A stretch of DNA of 64,000 bases from Ruminococcus sp. Lineage in GTDB: Bacteria > Bacillota > Clostridia > Oscillospirales > Ruminococcaceae. A program made the position numbers and the translations under genes. This document shows positions 17,791 to 27,232 of this stretch, in pieces. Numbering within the stretch: the stretch's first letter is position 1; each line of letters starts with the position of its first letter. Below the pieces are notes generated by a model that did no database searches, was not told the DNA's origin, and worked only from the letters and a program-made list of their open reading frames with translations. The stretch spans positions 118,765-182,764 of the forward strand of contig SVNK01000004.1 of assembly GCA_015066935.1 (NCBI GenBank), written 5' to 3'.

Positions 17791-17819
17791 TTGACTTATT
17801 ATGATTGATGTGATATAAT
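17791..17819 (+). promoter_or_regulatory. Promoter of the LRR-dockerin gene
   Basis: TTGACT (17791-17796), 17 nt, TATAAT (17814-17819), about 60 nt before the start codon. Confidence 0.75.
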
Positions 17820-17880
17820 AAAGATGTTGTTAAGGCAGTGACATCCACTGCATCGTGATAATTCAATAAGGAGAAAATAT

Positions 17881-19692
17881 ATGAATCTGCACAGAATTTG
17901 TGCCGCCGTGTTATCTATCACACTGGCCGCACCTTCTTTCTTCGGATTTGCACCTGCGGCTGCGGATGCCGCTTCTTCCGAGGATACTATTACTCTGTTT
18001 TCCCTTAACTCCGCTTACTCCGAATACCTCTCAATCCCCGACGAAATCCCGACTTTTTACAATATCGGTGACGAAAACGGCGTGATTCTGGACTGCCGTG
18101 TGATTTCAGGCGAGTCCGTAACCGTTACGGACAGCGGTCTCATTGAACCCGCTTACGAAATCTGGTACTGGAACGGCGGCGTCGGCTCAACCGCATCATG
18201 GGGCGTTGAGGGAGAAACCATTGAAAAACGTCCGTATCTCGGAGATTCAGTGGTCGAAGTCAGAACAGAAAATGACATTTACTGCCTGAATGTGAGTGTT
18301 CTTGAGTACGGTGAATACTACGCAAAAAAAGTAATCTCCGATTATGTTGCCGAGAACATCACCGACAACATGACTCTTGAAGAAAAACTTGAGGCTGTTG
18401 TGAAACTCCCCGCTTCTTACGATTATGCTCCCACAGCTTCGGGGTATGTCTCTATGATTATAAAAAAGGGCGGCGACTGCTGGGGAAGCTGTGCAATCAT
18501 TCTGGAGGAGCTGAAACTTCTCGGAATAAACGGCTGGATACGCAACGGCAACCGTGATGTCGGCGGAGGTTCAGGTCACAGAAATGTACTCGCTGAAGGC
18601 GACGGCTGCTACTACGAACTTGAAGCCGGTTATACCGGAAGTGCTCCACGTCTTTGCCATATCACCAAGCGAACTTCATTGTTCAATTTCAGAAACTGCG
18701 GCGGCGGTTACGAAATATACCAGTATGACGGTAACAATCAGGAACAGAAGCTTCTTGAAGTTCCGTCGGAATACAACGGAATGCCTGTTGTCGGACTTTC
18801 TCAGGAGGCTTTTTCAGGTCTGTCGTGGATTGAGGAAATCGTTCTTCCCGAAAGTCTCACTTATGTCGGAGACTTCGCATTTTACAATATGAGCAACCTC
18901 AGAAAAATCACAATCCCCGAAAAACTCAGTTCAATCGGCGGCGGTGCATTCATTTACTGCGATAAACTCGCAGAATTTGAAATCGACGAAAACAACAGCT
19001 CCTATGCTACCGACGGAAAAGCCCTCTACAGCAAGGATTTCAGTGAACTTGTGTATATCCCGTCACTCTCTTCTGACTACACCATTCCCGAAAGCGTTGA
19101 AGTCATCCGTGAACAGGCAGGCCGCTACGACAGAAACCGCCTGCACCTCACTGTTCCGTCCAATGTCAAAAGCATCGGCGAGGGCGCATTCCACGGCTGT
19201 ACGAAGCTTGAAAGCGTCACGCTCGAAGAAGGTATAGTGGAAATCGGCAGCTTCGCTTTTGCCGCAAACAACAAACTGAAAAGCGTTACCGTTCCCGATT
19301 CCGTAATCTCAATCGGAGAAAATGCATTCGGCATAAATATTTACGGCAAAGTAATGAACGATTTCACCCTCTACGGCTCGGAAGGCTCAGCTGCCCAGCG
19401 TTACGCCGAAAAAACAGGTATACACTTCGAAATTGCAGAACCTCCCCTTCCCGACACGCTTTACGGCGATTCAAACTGCGACGGAAATGTAAATATGGCA
19501 GACTGCGTACTCATAATGCAGTATCTTGCAAACCCTGCCAAGTACGGTCCCGACTCCGGAACAGGTATCACTCCTCAGGGACTTGCAAACGCCGATGTCT
19601 GCGGTAACTCCGACGGCGTCACAGGCAAGGACGCTCTGTCTGTCCAGCGTCACCTTCTCGGACTGATTGAAACTCTCCCGACAAATGATTAA
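17881..19692 (+). CDS. Transglutaminase-like / LRR / dockerin secreted protein
   Basis: 603 residues in four parts. A signal peptide (1-30) is followed by a ~75-250 region that looks like a transglutaminase-like (papain-fold) domain, with Cys in GGDCWGSCAIILEEL and His in GSGHRNVLAEGDG followed by YYELEAGY. BspA-like LRR_5 repeats span about 285-520. A type I dockerin (YGDSNCDGNVNMADCVLIMQ and the second loop DVCGNSDGVTGKDALSVQ) ends the protein. The dockerin implies attachment to a scaffoldin. The Cys/His pair suggests a protease or cross-linking activity on proteins rather than on sugars. It has its own promoter and terminator. Confidence 0.8.
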   Translation: MNLHRICAAVLSITLAAPSFFGFAPAAADAASSEDTITLFSLNSAYSEYLSIPDEIPTFYNIGDENGVILDCRVISGESVTVTDSGLIEPAYEIWYWNGGVGSTASWGVEGETIEKRPYLGDSVVEVRTENDIYCLNVSVLEYGEYYAKKVISDYVAENITDNMTLEEKLEAVVKLPASYDYAPTASGYVSMIIKKGGDCWGSCAIILEELKLLGINGWIRNGNRDVGGGSGHRNVLAEGDGCYYELEAGYTGSAPRLCHITKRTSLFNFRNCGGGYEIYQYDGNNQEQKLLEVPSEYNGMPVVGLSQEAFSGLSWIEEIVLPESLTYVGDFAFYNMSNLRKITIPEKLSSIGGGAFIYCDKLAEFEIDENNSSYATDGKALYSKDFSELVYIPSLSSDYTIPESVEVIREQAGRYDRNRLHLTVPSNVKSIGEGAFHGCTKLESVTLEEGIVEIGSFAFAANNKLKSVTVPDSVISIGENAFGINIYGKVMNDFTLYGSEGSAAQRYAEKTGIHFEIAEPPLPDTLYGDSNCDGNVNMADCVLIMQYLANPAKYGPDSGTGITPQGLANADVCGNSDGVTGKDALSVQRHLLGLIETLPTND

Positions 19693-19698
19693 ATAAGT

Positions 19699-19753
19699 GG
19701 CAATACTGTACAAAAGTTTAATGTTATTATTGTGCAGTATTGCCTTTTTTCGT
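19699..19753 (+). terminator. Terminator after the LRR-dockerin gene
   Basis: GGCAATACTG (19699-19708) with CAGTATTGCC (19735-19744), then a T run. Confidence 0.8.
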
Positions 19754-19791
19754 TTTTTTAAAGGTTTTTTGTGAAAATTTGTCATCAGGTA

Positions 19792-19820
19792 TTGAATATT
19801 TGTAAATATTATGGTATAAT
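19792..19820 (+). promoter_or_regulatory. Promoter of the HD hydrolase gene
   Basis: TTGAAT (19792-19797), 17 nt, TATAAT (19815-19820). Confidence 0.7.
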
Positions 19821-19871
19821 ATAACTAATAGTTTTGTTCACACCTTCAAACAGCCACAAAGGAGCTTATCT

Positions 19872-20468
19872 ATGACAGCAAAAGAAGAATTCATAAAAAT
19901 CTACAATGAAAACATCAAACGAAAAGGTGCTGACAAATTGCTCGAATATCTTCAGAAAAGCGATTTCTTCACCGCACCGAGCAGTACAAGATTCCACGGC
20001 TCTTACGAAGGCGGTCTCGTCCGGCACAGCGTAAACGTGTACCACTGTCTCAAGGACTATCTCTCACGTCCCAGAACAAAAGAGCTTTACGGCATGGACT
20101 ATTCCGATGAAACTATTGCTATCGTTTCTCTTCTCCATGATGTCTGCAAAATCAATTTCTATACCGTGGACTACCGCAATCGTAAAAACGACAGGGGCGA
20201 ATGGGAAAAAGTTCCCTATTACACAATCAATGACGCCCTGCCATACGGACACGGCGAAAAATCCGTATACGTCCTTTCGGGATTCTTTTACGGTGACGAC
20301 CGTCTGACACGTGAGGAAGCATTCGCAATCCGCTATCATATGGGCTTTTCAGGAATCGAAGATAAGAATTCTATCGGAAAAGCTCTCGAAATGTATCCGC
20401 TTGCTCTTGCACTGAACGTCGCCGATATGGAGGCTTCATACTACCTTGAGGGCACTCCCGATACATAA
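19872..20468 (+). CDS. HD domain hydrolase
   Basis: 198 residues. Metal-binding HD signature: His in GGLVRHSVNVYHCL, the HD doublet in IVSLLHDVCKINFY, and later His residues in YGHGEKSV and YHMGFSG. HD proteins are metal-dependent phosphohydrolases acting on nucleotides or nucleic acids; the exact substrate is not evident. An AAAGGAG site precedes the start. The next gene (GH13) begins 23 nt downstream with its own site, so the two may share the promoter at 19792. Confidence 0.85.
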   Translation: MTAKEEFIKIYNENIKRKGADKLLEYLQKSDFFTAPSSTRFHGSYEGGLVRHSVNVYHCLKDYLSRPRTKELYGMDYSDETIAIVSLLHDVCKINFYTVDYRNRKNDRGEWEKVPYYTINDALPYGHGEKSVYVLSGFFYGDDRLTREEAFAIRYHMGFSGIEDKNSIGKALEMYPLALALNVADMEASYYLEGTPDT

Positions 20469-20491
20469 TAAAAAGAAAAGGGGTTATTCTT

Positions 20492-22087
20492 ATGAACTGG
20501 TACGATAACGCTATTGTTTATCACATCTATCCGCTCGGCTTCTGCGGAGCACCAAAATTCAACGACGGCGGCGATGTTGCTTACCGTCTCGACAAAATCC
20601 TCGACTGGATTCCGCATCTCAAAGAAATGAACGTCGATGCTGTTTACTTCGGACCCGTTTTTGAGTCCGTTGAACACGGCTATGATACTATTGACTATAA
20701 AAAAATTGACCGACGCCTCGGTGACAACAACTCCTTCCGCTTTATCTGTGATAAGCTGCATGACAACGGAATCAGAGTCATCCTCGACGGCGTATTCAAC
20801 CATGTCGGAAGAAAATTCCCCCAGTTTGTGGATGTTCAGGAAAAAGGTCAGCAGTCAGGATACTGCGATTGGTTCCAGAACCTCAACTTCGGCGGACAGA
20901 GTCCGTGCGGCGACCCATTCTGGTACGAAGGCTGGAACGGTCACTACAATCTGGTAAAGCTCAATCTGCGTAATGTCGGCGTATGCGACCATATCATCGA
21001 CGCTGTCAACTACTGGATAGAGTCCTTCGGTATCGACGGCATACGCTTTGACGCTGCCGACTGCATCGACTTCGACTTCTTCAAACGTATCAGAAGCTTC
21101 TGCAAGGGCAAGAAGCCCGATTTCTGGCTCATGGGCGAAATTATCCACGGCGACTATAACCGCTGGGCAAATCCCGAAATGCTCGACAGCGTTACAAACT
21201 ATGAATGCTATAAGGGACTCTGGTCGTCTCACAACGACAAGAATTACTTTGAAATAGATTATTCAATCAACCGTCAATCAGGTGCAAACGGCGGTATATA
21301 CAAGAATATCGCTCTTTACAATTTCGTTGACAACCACGACGTAAACCGTCTTGCAAGTACACTGAATAATCAGGCTTATCTGCCGCTTGTTTATACTCTT
21401 ATGTACACAATGCCAGGTATTCCGTCGATCTACTACGGAAGCGAATACGGTATTCAGGGCAGAAAGGAAAATAATTCAGATGACAATCTTCGTCCGTGTC
21501 TGCATCTTGCCGATATGGAAAGAGAGAATACTCAGCTCTACAAGCATATAGTAAAACTGGGACGTATTTACCGTGCATATTCAGCCCTCAGAACAGGTTT
21601 GTACGAAAGAATCAGCATAACCAATCAGCAGCTTCTGTTCAAGAAGGTTCAGGGCGAACAGACCGTCTATGTCGCTCTCAATCTCGGTGATTATGAATAC
21701 GACCTTAACTTCGGCACACACCTCACTGCTCTTGTAGACGTTTTGAACGCCAAGCAGATTCAGGTCGAAAACGGCAACGCTTATGTAAAAATGCCGCCGT
21801 ATTCCGCAATGATTATCGTTTCCGACGACATCGTGAACAACGAACCCGAAACAACAGAAGTTGTGTCATCCGATGAGGATAAGGAGACAGAAATCGTAAT
21901 CGGAGCTAAATACCGTCACTTCAAAGGCAATGAATATGAGCTTATGGCTGTTGCCCGTCACAGCGAGACAATGGAAGAACTTGTAATCTACAAATCTTTA
22001 AGCGACGGAACTGTCTGGGCAAGACCAAAGTCGATGTTCTCGGGAAAAGCAGGCGACGTGAGAAGATTCAAGAAAATCAATGAATAA
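20492..22087 (+). CDS. GH13 alpha-amylase family enzyme with C-terminal DUF1653
   Basis: 531 residues. The first ~440 are a GH13 barrel: VDAVYFGPVFES, ILDGVFNHVG (region I), the nucleophile Asp in GIRFDAADCI (region II), the acid/base Glu in LMGEIIHG (region III) and FVDNHDVNR (region IV). This fits a neopullulanase/cyclomaltodextrinase-type or intracellular maltodextrin hydrolase; no signal peptide, so cytoplasmic. The last ~65 residues (GAKYRHFKGNEYELM...) are a DUF1653 domain, normally a separate small protein. The start follows AAAGGGG. Confidence 0.88.
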   Translation: MNWYDNAIVYHIYPLGFCGAPKFNDGGDVAYRLDKILDWIPHLKEMNVDAVYFGPVFESVEHGYDTIDYKKIDRRLGDNNSFRFICDKLHDNGIRVILDGVFNHVGRKFPQFVDVQEKGQQSGYCDWFQNLNFGGQSPCGDPFWYEGWNGHYNLVKLNLRNVGVCDHIIDAVNYWIESFGIDGIRFDAADCIDFDFFKRIRSFCKGKKPDFWLMGEIIHGDYNRWANPEMLDSVTNYECYKGLWSSHNDKNYFEIDYSINRQSGANGGIYKNIALYNFVDNHDVNRLASTLNNQAYLPLVYTLMYTMPGIPSIYYGSEYGIQGRKENNSDDNLRPCLHLADMERENTQLYKHIVKLGRIYRAYSALRTGLYERISITNQQLLFKKVQGEQTVYVALNLGDYEYDLNFGTHLTALVDVLNAKQIQVENGNAYVKMPPYSAMIIVSDDIVNNEPETTEVVSSDEDKETEIVIGAKYRHFKGNEYELMAVARHSETMEELVIYKSLSDGTVWARPKSMFSGKAGDVRRFKKINE

Positions 22088-22164
22088 ACCGCAGAAAACA
22101 GTCAATAATAGATGTACGGGAAAATACTATTCCCGTTGACATCCTGTTTTAATCCCACTGCCAC

Positions 22165-22196
22165 CCGCACGGCAGCTACAGGCTGTCTGTGTGCGG
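22165..22196 (+). promoter_or_regulatory. Hairpin over the leader of the 42-residue gene
   Basis: CCGCAC/GTGCGG with GGCAGC/GCTGTC inside. Its 3' arm touches the GGAG ribosome site at 22195-22198, so folding could limit translation of the small gene that follows. Confidence 0.4.
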
Positions 22197-22212
22197 AGAA
22201 AGTTGGTTTATC

Positions 22213-22341
22213 ATGAGCAAGAACAATAATAAGTCTCAGAATAAGAAGAACGGCTCAATGAATCAGAGTTCTGATTCAAAATCAAACAACAATTCTTATT
22301 CGGATTCAAAACAGAACTCAAACAGCAAGGACTGCGACTGA
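22213..22341 (+). CDS. Asn/Ser/Lys-rich 42-residue protein
   Basis: 42 residues, composed almost wholly of Asn, Ser, Lys, Gln and Asp, ending DCD. No fold predicted; probably disordered. The reading frame is supported by a GGAG site 14 nt upstream (somewhat far) and a strong terminator 10 nt after the stop. Similar short Asn/Ser-rich proteins occur in clostridia, but I do not know a function. Confidence 0.55.
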   Translation: MSKNNNKSQNKKNGSMNQSSDSKSNNNSYSDSKQNSNSKDCD

Positions 22342-22350
22342 TATTCTGCT

Positions 22351-22383
22351 GAGCTGCCGTATTTTCGGCAGCTCTTTTATTTT
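22351..22383 (+). terminator. Terminator after the 42-residue gene
   Basis: GAGCTGCC (22351-22358) / GGCAGCTC (22367-22374), then TTTTATTTT. Confidence 0.85.
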
Positions 22384-22486
22384 AAGGCGCACTGATTACG
22401 AACAGTATCTCATAGTGAAAATATTACAGATAGTAATCAAAAAATGTCATCAAATGAATAATATTACTGGAAATTCGCAAAAATCA

Positions 22487-22669
22487 TTGACGTATGAAAT
22501 TTTATGTGCTATAATAATAACGTAGTGTAAATCAGCACGTTTACCGCTTGTCCTCAGCGATACATATACAGCTTGCGTTGCCATGCAGCAGATTCAATAT
22601 ATATCTGACCGGTAACTGTAACCGGACAAGCCGCTTTAATACTATATTGATAACGGGGTAATGTTTATT
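22487..22669 (+). promoter_or_regulatory. Promoter and structured leader of the CapD-like gene
   Basis: Promoter TTGACG (22487-22492), 17 nt, TATAAT (22510-22515). The ~148-nt leader has GCTTGTCC (22546-22553) pairing with GGACAAGC (22624-22631), and a hairpin CCGGT/ACCGG (22609-22625). The two share bases at 22624-22625, so they compete. This could be a switch. Confidence 0.5.
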
Positions 22670-24622
22670 ATGAAAGAATATTTAGGCAGATTCAGCGTCC
22701 GCAAAATACTCCTTGCGATCGCTGACTTTTTTCTGATTGCCGTATCTGCTCTTATTACCAATTTCGGTCTTGCTGTGTTTGACAGAGACCGTGCCAACAA
22801 GTTTGTTCTTATTTCCATTGTGTGCAGCGGAATTTGCTGTCTGCTTACGCTTACTGTATTCGGTGCATACAGAATCATGTGGCGTTATTTCAAGAAAAAA
22901 GACTACTGTTCCTGTTTGTACGGCCTCCTGTCCGGACAGGCAATCGCTTCTCTGATAATAATCGTCATGGGAAAGAAGCTCCCCATTGACTACACCCTTA
23001 TTCATTCTGTTATTTCTCTGGCAGCTATCTGCTCTTTCAGATACCTCTTTAAGACAGCATTTATTACAATGTCAAGTTCCGAACCCGAATGCAGCGGTGC
23101 AAAACGTACCCTCATCGTAGGCGGCGGACGTGCCTGCAAGATTATGCTCAGAGAAATCGAGCACGCCAAGGAAGAACATCGTTCCTATTCAAATGCATAC
23201 GAACCTGTCTGCATCGTCGATGACAGTGCTTCAAAAATCGGCAAAAGCATTAATGGTGTTCCTGTTGTCGGTACAACAGCCGATATTTCAAAGTATGTTG
23301 ACGAGTTCAAGATAGAGCAGATTATCTTCGCAATCCCCTCCTGTCTCGACGAGGAACGCAAACGTATCCTTGATTCCTGTTCAGCAGCTAAAGTTCCGAT
23401 TAAAATGATCCCCTTCATCGGAAACCTTATCTTCGAAGACGACAAGGTTGAACTTATGAATCAGATCCGTGACATCAAGGTTGAGGACCTCCTCGGACGT
23501 GATCCCGTAACCTTCGATAACGCCGATATAAAAAGCTTTATCAACGGTAAAGTCTGCATGGTCACAGGCGGCGGCGGTTCCATCGGATCAGAGCTTGTAA
23601 GACAAATTGCCAAGTATTCTCCCAAGCAGGTCATTATCCTCGATATTTACGAGAATAATGCCTACGAAATCCAGCAGGAGCTTACTATGGAATACGGCGA
23701 TAAGCTCAATCTCGTTACTCTTATCGCTTCTGTACGTGATTATTTCCGAATCAATCAGATTTTTGAACGCTATAAACCTCAGATTGTTTTCCACGCTGCT
23801 GCTCATAAGCACGTTCCTCTTATGGAGGTCTCTCCAATGGAGGCAATCAAAAACAATGTTGTGGGTACATTCAATGTCGCTTCCATTTCCGAATTCCATA
23901 AGGTTGAGAAATTCGTAATGATCTCTACCGATAAAGCCGTTAACCCCACTAATGTCATGGGTGCTTCAAAGAGATGCTGCGAAATGATCATTCAGTATTA
24001 TTCACAGCAGCCAAATTCCAAAACCGATTTCGTTACAACACGTTTCGGAAACGTACTCGGTTCAAACGGCTCTGTAATTCCTCTGTTCAAGAAGCAGATC
24101 GAACAGGGTAAGCCCGTTACCGTTACTCACCCCGATATTATCCGCTACTTTATGACAATCCCTGAAGCTGTAAGCCTTGTTATGGAGGCTGCTGCTATTG
24201 CCAACGGCGGTGAAATATTCGTCCTTGATATGGGTAAGCCGGTCAAAATCGTTACCCTTGCCGAGAATCTCATCAGAATGTACGGAAAGATTCCATATAA
24301 AGATATTGAGATTAAGTTCACAGGACTTCGTCCCGGTGAGAAAATCAAAGAGGAACTTCTCATGAACGAGGAAGGACTCAAAAAGACCTCGAACAAGCTC
24401 ATTTTCATCGGAAATCAGATCGAAATCAACGCCGATCAGTTTATCGTTGACCTCCATAAGCTCAAGGATGCAGCTAACGAAAACAATGAGGAGCTTGCTG
24501 TAAGCGAGCTTCACAGAATTGTTCCTACCTTCATCACTCCGGAAGAATTCAACAAAATGGAGCTTGAAAAAAGAAAAGCAGCCGAAGCTGCCTCTGCAAA
24601 ACCTGTACTTACAAAAGCTTAA
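22670..24622 (+). CDS. Membrane-bound UDP-sugar 4,6-dehydratase (CapD/PglF-like)
   Basis: 650 residues. Four N-terminal membrane helices (about 12-130), a CoA-binding-like domain with GGGRACKIMLREIEHAK, and a C-terminal short-chain dehydrogenase with GGGGSIGSELVRQ (NAD binding), and SMEAIKNNVVGT. It has the Ser-Thr-Asp/Lys catalytic layout (MISTDKAVNPTNVMGASKR) used by the PglF/CapD branch, where Tyr is replaced. It converts UDP-GlcNAc to a 4-keto-6-deoxy sugar for surface polysaccharide or glycoprotein. I prefer 22670 as start because GGGG at 22655 is 2 nt from the ATG at 22661 but 11 nt from this one. Confidence 0.9.
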   Translation: MKEYLGRFSVRKILLAIADFFLIAVSALITNFGLAVFDRDRANKFVLISIVCSGICCLLTLTVFGAYRIMWRYFKKKDYCSCLYGLLSGQAIASLIIIVMGKKLPIDYTLIHSVISLAAICSFRYLFKTAFITMSSSEPECSGAKRTLIVGGGRACKIMLREIEHAKEEHRSYSNAYEPVCIVDDSASKIGKSINGVPVVGTTADISKYVDEFKIEQIIFAIPSCLDEERKRILDSCSAAKVPIKMIPFIGNLIFEDDKVELMNQIRDIKVEDLLGRDPVTFDNADIKSFINGKVCMVTGGGGSIGSELVRQIAKYSPKQVIILDIYENNAYEIQQELTMEYGDKLNLVTLIASVRDYFRINQIFERYKPQIVFHAAAHKHVPLMEVSPMEAIKNNVVGTFNVASISEFHKVEKFVMISTDKAVNPTNVMGASKRCCEMIIQYYSQQPNSKTDFVTTRFGNVLGSNGSVIPLFKKQIEQGKPVTVTHPDIIRYFMTIPEAVSLVMEAAAIANGGEIFVLDMGKPVKIVTLAENLIRMYGKIPYKDIEIKFTGLRPGEKIKEELLMNEEGLKKTSNKLIFIGNQIEINADQFIVDLHKLKDAANENNEELAVSELHRIVPTFITPEEFNKMELEKRKAAEAASAKPVLTKA

Positions 24623-24636
24623 TATTTTACAATTAT

Positions 24637-24664
24637 GCCGCAACCATGTGTTGCGGCTTTTTTG
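24637..24664 (+). terminator. Terminator after the CapD-like gene
   Basis: GCCGCAA (24637-24643) / TTGCGGC (24651-24657), then TTTTTTG. Confidence 0.85.
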
Positions 24665-24696
24665 CTCCATTATTTCTGAAAATAACACAATAATAC

Positions 24697-24843
24697 TTGA
24701 CTTTCGGAAGAATATGTGTCATAATTAAGTAAAGATTTGTTCACAGGAATCAATGCCGTATGACGGTATCGCTGTGCATAAAACTCCGTAAAATTCACAT
24801 GAAGTATGGAGAACAGCGGTCCTGTACGTCTGTCGGCATTTTA
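24697..24843 (+). promoter_or_regulatory. Promoter and folded leader of the cellulase gene
   Basis: TTGACT (24697-24702), 17 nt, CATAAT (24720-24725). The leader holds three nested helices: AATGCCG/CGGCATT (24752-24758, 24834-24840), GCTGT/ACAGC (24771-24775, 24813-24817) and CTCCGTA/TATGGAG (24784-24790, 24805-24811, one G-U). The outer 3' arm ends 32 nt before the start codon. Confidence 0.55.
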
Positions 24844-24872
24844 TTCCATTTACTGAGAGGAGATTTACTGTA

Positions 24873-27203
24873 ATGATTAAGAAAATTGCAGGCGGACTCG
24901 TTTCCGCTGTGATGCTGTGCACCACTCTCGGCAGCACCGTATCCCCCCAGAGCATTCCTGACGTTCAGGCTGCTTCTTCACCAAATTACGCAGAGGCTCT
25001 GCAAAAATCACTGTTCTTCTATGAATGTCAGCAGGCAGGTCCGCTTCCTGAGTGGAACAGAGTTGAGTGGCGTGCAGACTCAACTATGATCGACGAAATC
25101 AAGGGTGGCTGGTACGATGCCGGCGACCACGTAAAATTCAATCTTCCTATGGCTTATTCGGCTTCCGTTATTTCATGGGGACTCTACCAGTACCCCGACG
25201 GAATTGAAAGCTGCGGCGAAATGACAAACTATGTCAATAACCTCGAATTCGTACTCGATTATTTCGTAGACTGCGACCTCGGCGATGAGGTTGTCTTCCA
25301 GGTCGGAAACGGTACTATCGACCATACATGGTGGGGTCCCGTTGAGCTTTATCAGCACGGTATGGAAGACGCCGGAACTTCCTATGAATCTGCCCGTGAA
25401 ACTTTCAAGGCGTCAAAGGGATGTTCTGCCGTATTCGGAGATATGGCTGCTGCTCTCGCTTCGGGATACTGCTCTCTTGAAGGCAGAATCGACGAAACCA
25501 AGCGTCAGGGTTACCTTAAACACGCTGAAAATATCTTCAAGCTTGCCGACGCTTCAAAGAGCGATGATGTATACAACGACAGTAACGCTTCGGGATTCTA
25601 TCGTTCTTCCCACTTCTACGACGAACTCTTCTACGCTGCTAACTGGCTCTACATCGCTACAGGCGACGACGCTTACCTCGATAAGGCAGGAAGCTACATC
25701 CCAAATCTCGGCAAGGAACTCGGTACAGACGAACTTAAATATTCATGGGCTCACTGCTGGGACGACGTTATGCAGGGTGGTATGCTTCTCTACGCCATCA
25801 ATACAGGCGATGAGACCTACATCGCACGTGTCAGAAAACACGTTGACTACCTTATAAACAACCCCAATAAGGTTGACGGCAAGCTCGTCTATATCCATAA
25901 CTGGGGCTGCGCAAGATATGCCCAGACCTCTGCATTCATCGCTGCTGTTGCTGCCGATACTGTACTCAAAAACGATAATACAGATCCCATCGTTGAATTC
26001 TATGAAGACCAGATCAACTATGTTCTCGGTGATAACCCTACAGGTCAGAGCTATGTTGTCGGCTACGGCGATAAGCCTGCCCACAACGCTCACCACAGAA
26101 CTGCTCACGGCTCATGGAAAAATGACATCTATATGCCTGTTCAGAACAGACACATCCTTTACGGTGCACTCGTAGGCGGTCCGAGCGAAAACGGTTCCTA
26201 CGAGGACGACAGAAACAATTACATCAACAACGAGGTTGCTACAGACTATAATGCAGGCTTTACAGCTATCCTCTGTAAGATGATTGACAAATACGGCGGT
26301 AAGTCCGACCCGACTTTCCCTCAGCCTGAAAAGCATGACGGTCCTGAGTTCTACGTTGAGACTCTCACAAAGGGCAGCGACGGAAGCGGTATCACTCTCA
26401 GCTTCAAGGTTACAAACCACTCCGCTTGGCCTGCAAGAGTTCAGGATAATATCTCATTCCGCTACTTCATGGACCTCAGCGAGGTCATCAGTGCAGGTAA
26501 AAAGCCCGAGGACATCGTTATCCGCTGTGACCGTGACCAGTCTGCAATGTATGCTTCAAAGGGCGTTAAGAGCGCTGAAATCTCCAAGCCTATCCAGTAC
26601 GACGGAAATATCTACTATATCGAGGTTAATCTCCCCGATGGACGTGCTGTAATGCCTGTATCGGAAGGTATGCAGCAGTGCGAAATCCTCCTCGCTCTTG
26701 TAATGCCTGATTACGGCAGCGGCTGGGATGCAAAAAATGACCCTTCAAATAAGGAAGTTCTTGACGGCGGCACGGTTGACGCTGCCGGTACAGCTCACGG
26801 TGTCGTTTCACCTTACGTTCCTACTTACATTAACGGTGAACTCTACTACGGCATCGAGCCCGACGGTACATCTGCTGACGGACTTGGTTCCGCAGGCGGA
26901 AATGATGTAACAACAACAACTACTACAACTACTACATCAACTACCACAACGTCTGCTGTTACTACATCATCTTCTTCACCTGAAAGCAATCCCGACTTGG
27001 GAGACTCCAATGTTGATGGTTCCGTTAACCTTGCAGACGCTATTCTCATCATGCAGTACAAGGCAAATCCGAATAAGTATTCTCTCACAGAACAGGGTGC
27101 TGTAAATGCCGATTGTTCGAACATCGGTGACGGTATTACAAACAAGGATGCACTTGCTATACAGAAATTCTTACTCGGACTCCTCGATAAACTTCCCGAA
27201 TAA
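24873..27203 (+). CDS. Family 9 endoglucanase with CBM3 and dockerin
   Basis: 776 residues: signal peptide (1-34), GH9 catalytic domain (about 37-470), family 3 carbohydrate-binding module (about 488-670), a Thr-rich linker (about 680-710) and a type I dockerin (about 711-775, GDSNVDGSVNLADAILIMQ). Catalytic features: GGWYDAGDHVKF with the two Asp residues, HNAHHRTAHGS, and the acid Glu in YINNEVATDYNAGF. This is the cellulosomal processive endoglucanase layout (GH9-CBM3c), cutting beta-1,4-glucan. GAGGAG precedes the start. It has its own promoter and terminator. Confidence 0.96.
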   Translation: MIKKIAGGLVSAVMLCTTLGSTVSPQSIPDVQAASSPNYAEALQKSLFFYECQQAGPLPEWNRVEWRADSTMIDEIKGGWYDAGDHVKFNLPMAYSASVISWGLYQYPDGIESCGEMTNYVNNLEFVLDYFVDCDLGDEVVFQVGNGTIDHTWWGPVELYQHGMEDAGTSYESARETFKASKGCSAVFGDMAAALASGYCSLEGRIDETKRQGYLKHAENIFKLADASKSDDVYNDSNASGFYRSSHFYDELFYAANWLYIATGDDAYLDKAGSYIPNLGKELGTDELKYSWAHCWDDVMQGGMLLYAINTGDETYIARVRKHVDYLINNPNKVDGKLVYIHNWGCARYAQTSAFIAAVAADTVLKNDNTDPIVEFYEDQINYVLGDNPTGQSYVVGYGDKPAHNAHHRTAHGSWKNDIYMPVQNRHILYGALVGGPSENGSYEDDRNNYINNEVATDYNAGFTAILCKMIDKYGGKSDPTFPQPEKHDGPEFYVETLTKGSDGSGITLSFKVTNHSAWPARVQDNISFRYFMDLSEVISAGKKPEDIVIRCDRDQSAMYASKGVKSAEISKPIQYDGNIYYIEVNLPDGRAVMPVSEGMQQCEILLALVMPDYGSGWDAKNDPSNKEVLDGGTVDAAGTAHGVVSPYVPTYINGELYYGIEPDGTSADGLGSAGGNDVTTTTTTTTTSTTTTSAVTTSSSSPESNPDLGDSNVDGSVNLADAILIMQYKANPNKYSLTEQGAVNADCSNIGDGITNKDALAIQKFLLGLLDKLPE

Positions 27204-27232
27204 TACCATATAATTTCAAATAACCACACATA

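Noticed and set aside
25285..26652. Long Ser/Thr-rich frames inside the GH9 gene
   Set aside because: Out-of-frame shadows of a strongly biased gene.
26905..26975. ACA/ACT run in the cellulase gene as a microsatellite
   Set aside because: It encodes the Thr-rich linker between CBM3 and dockerin, normal for the family.
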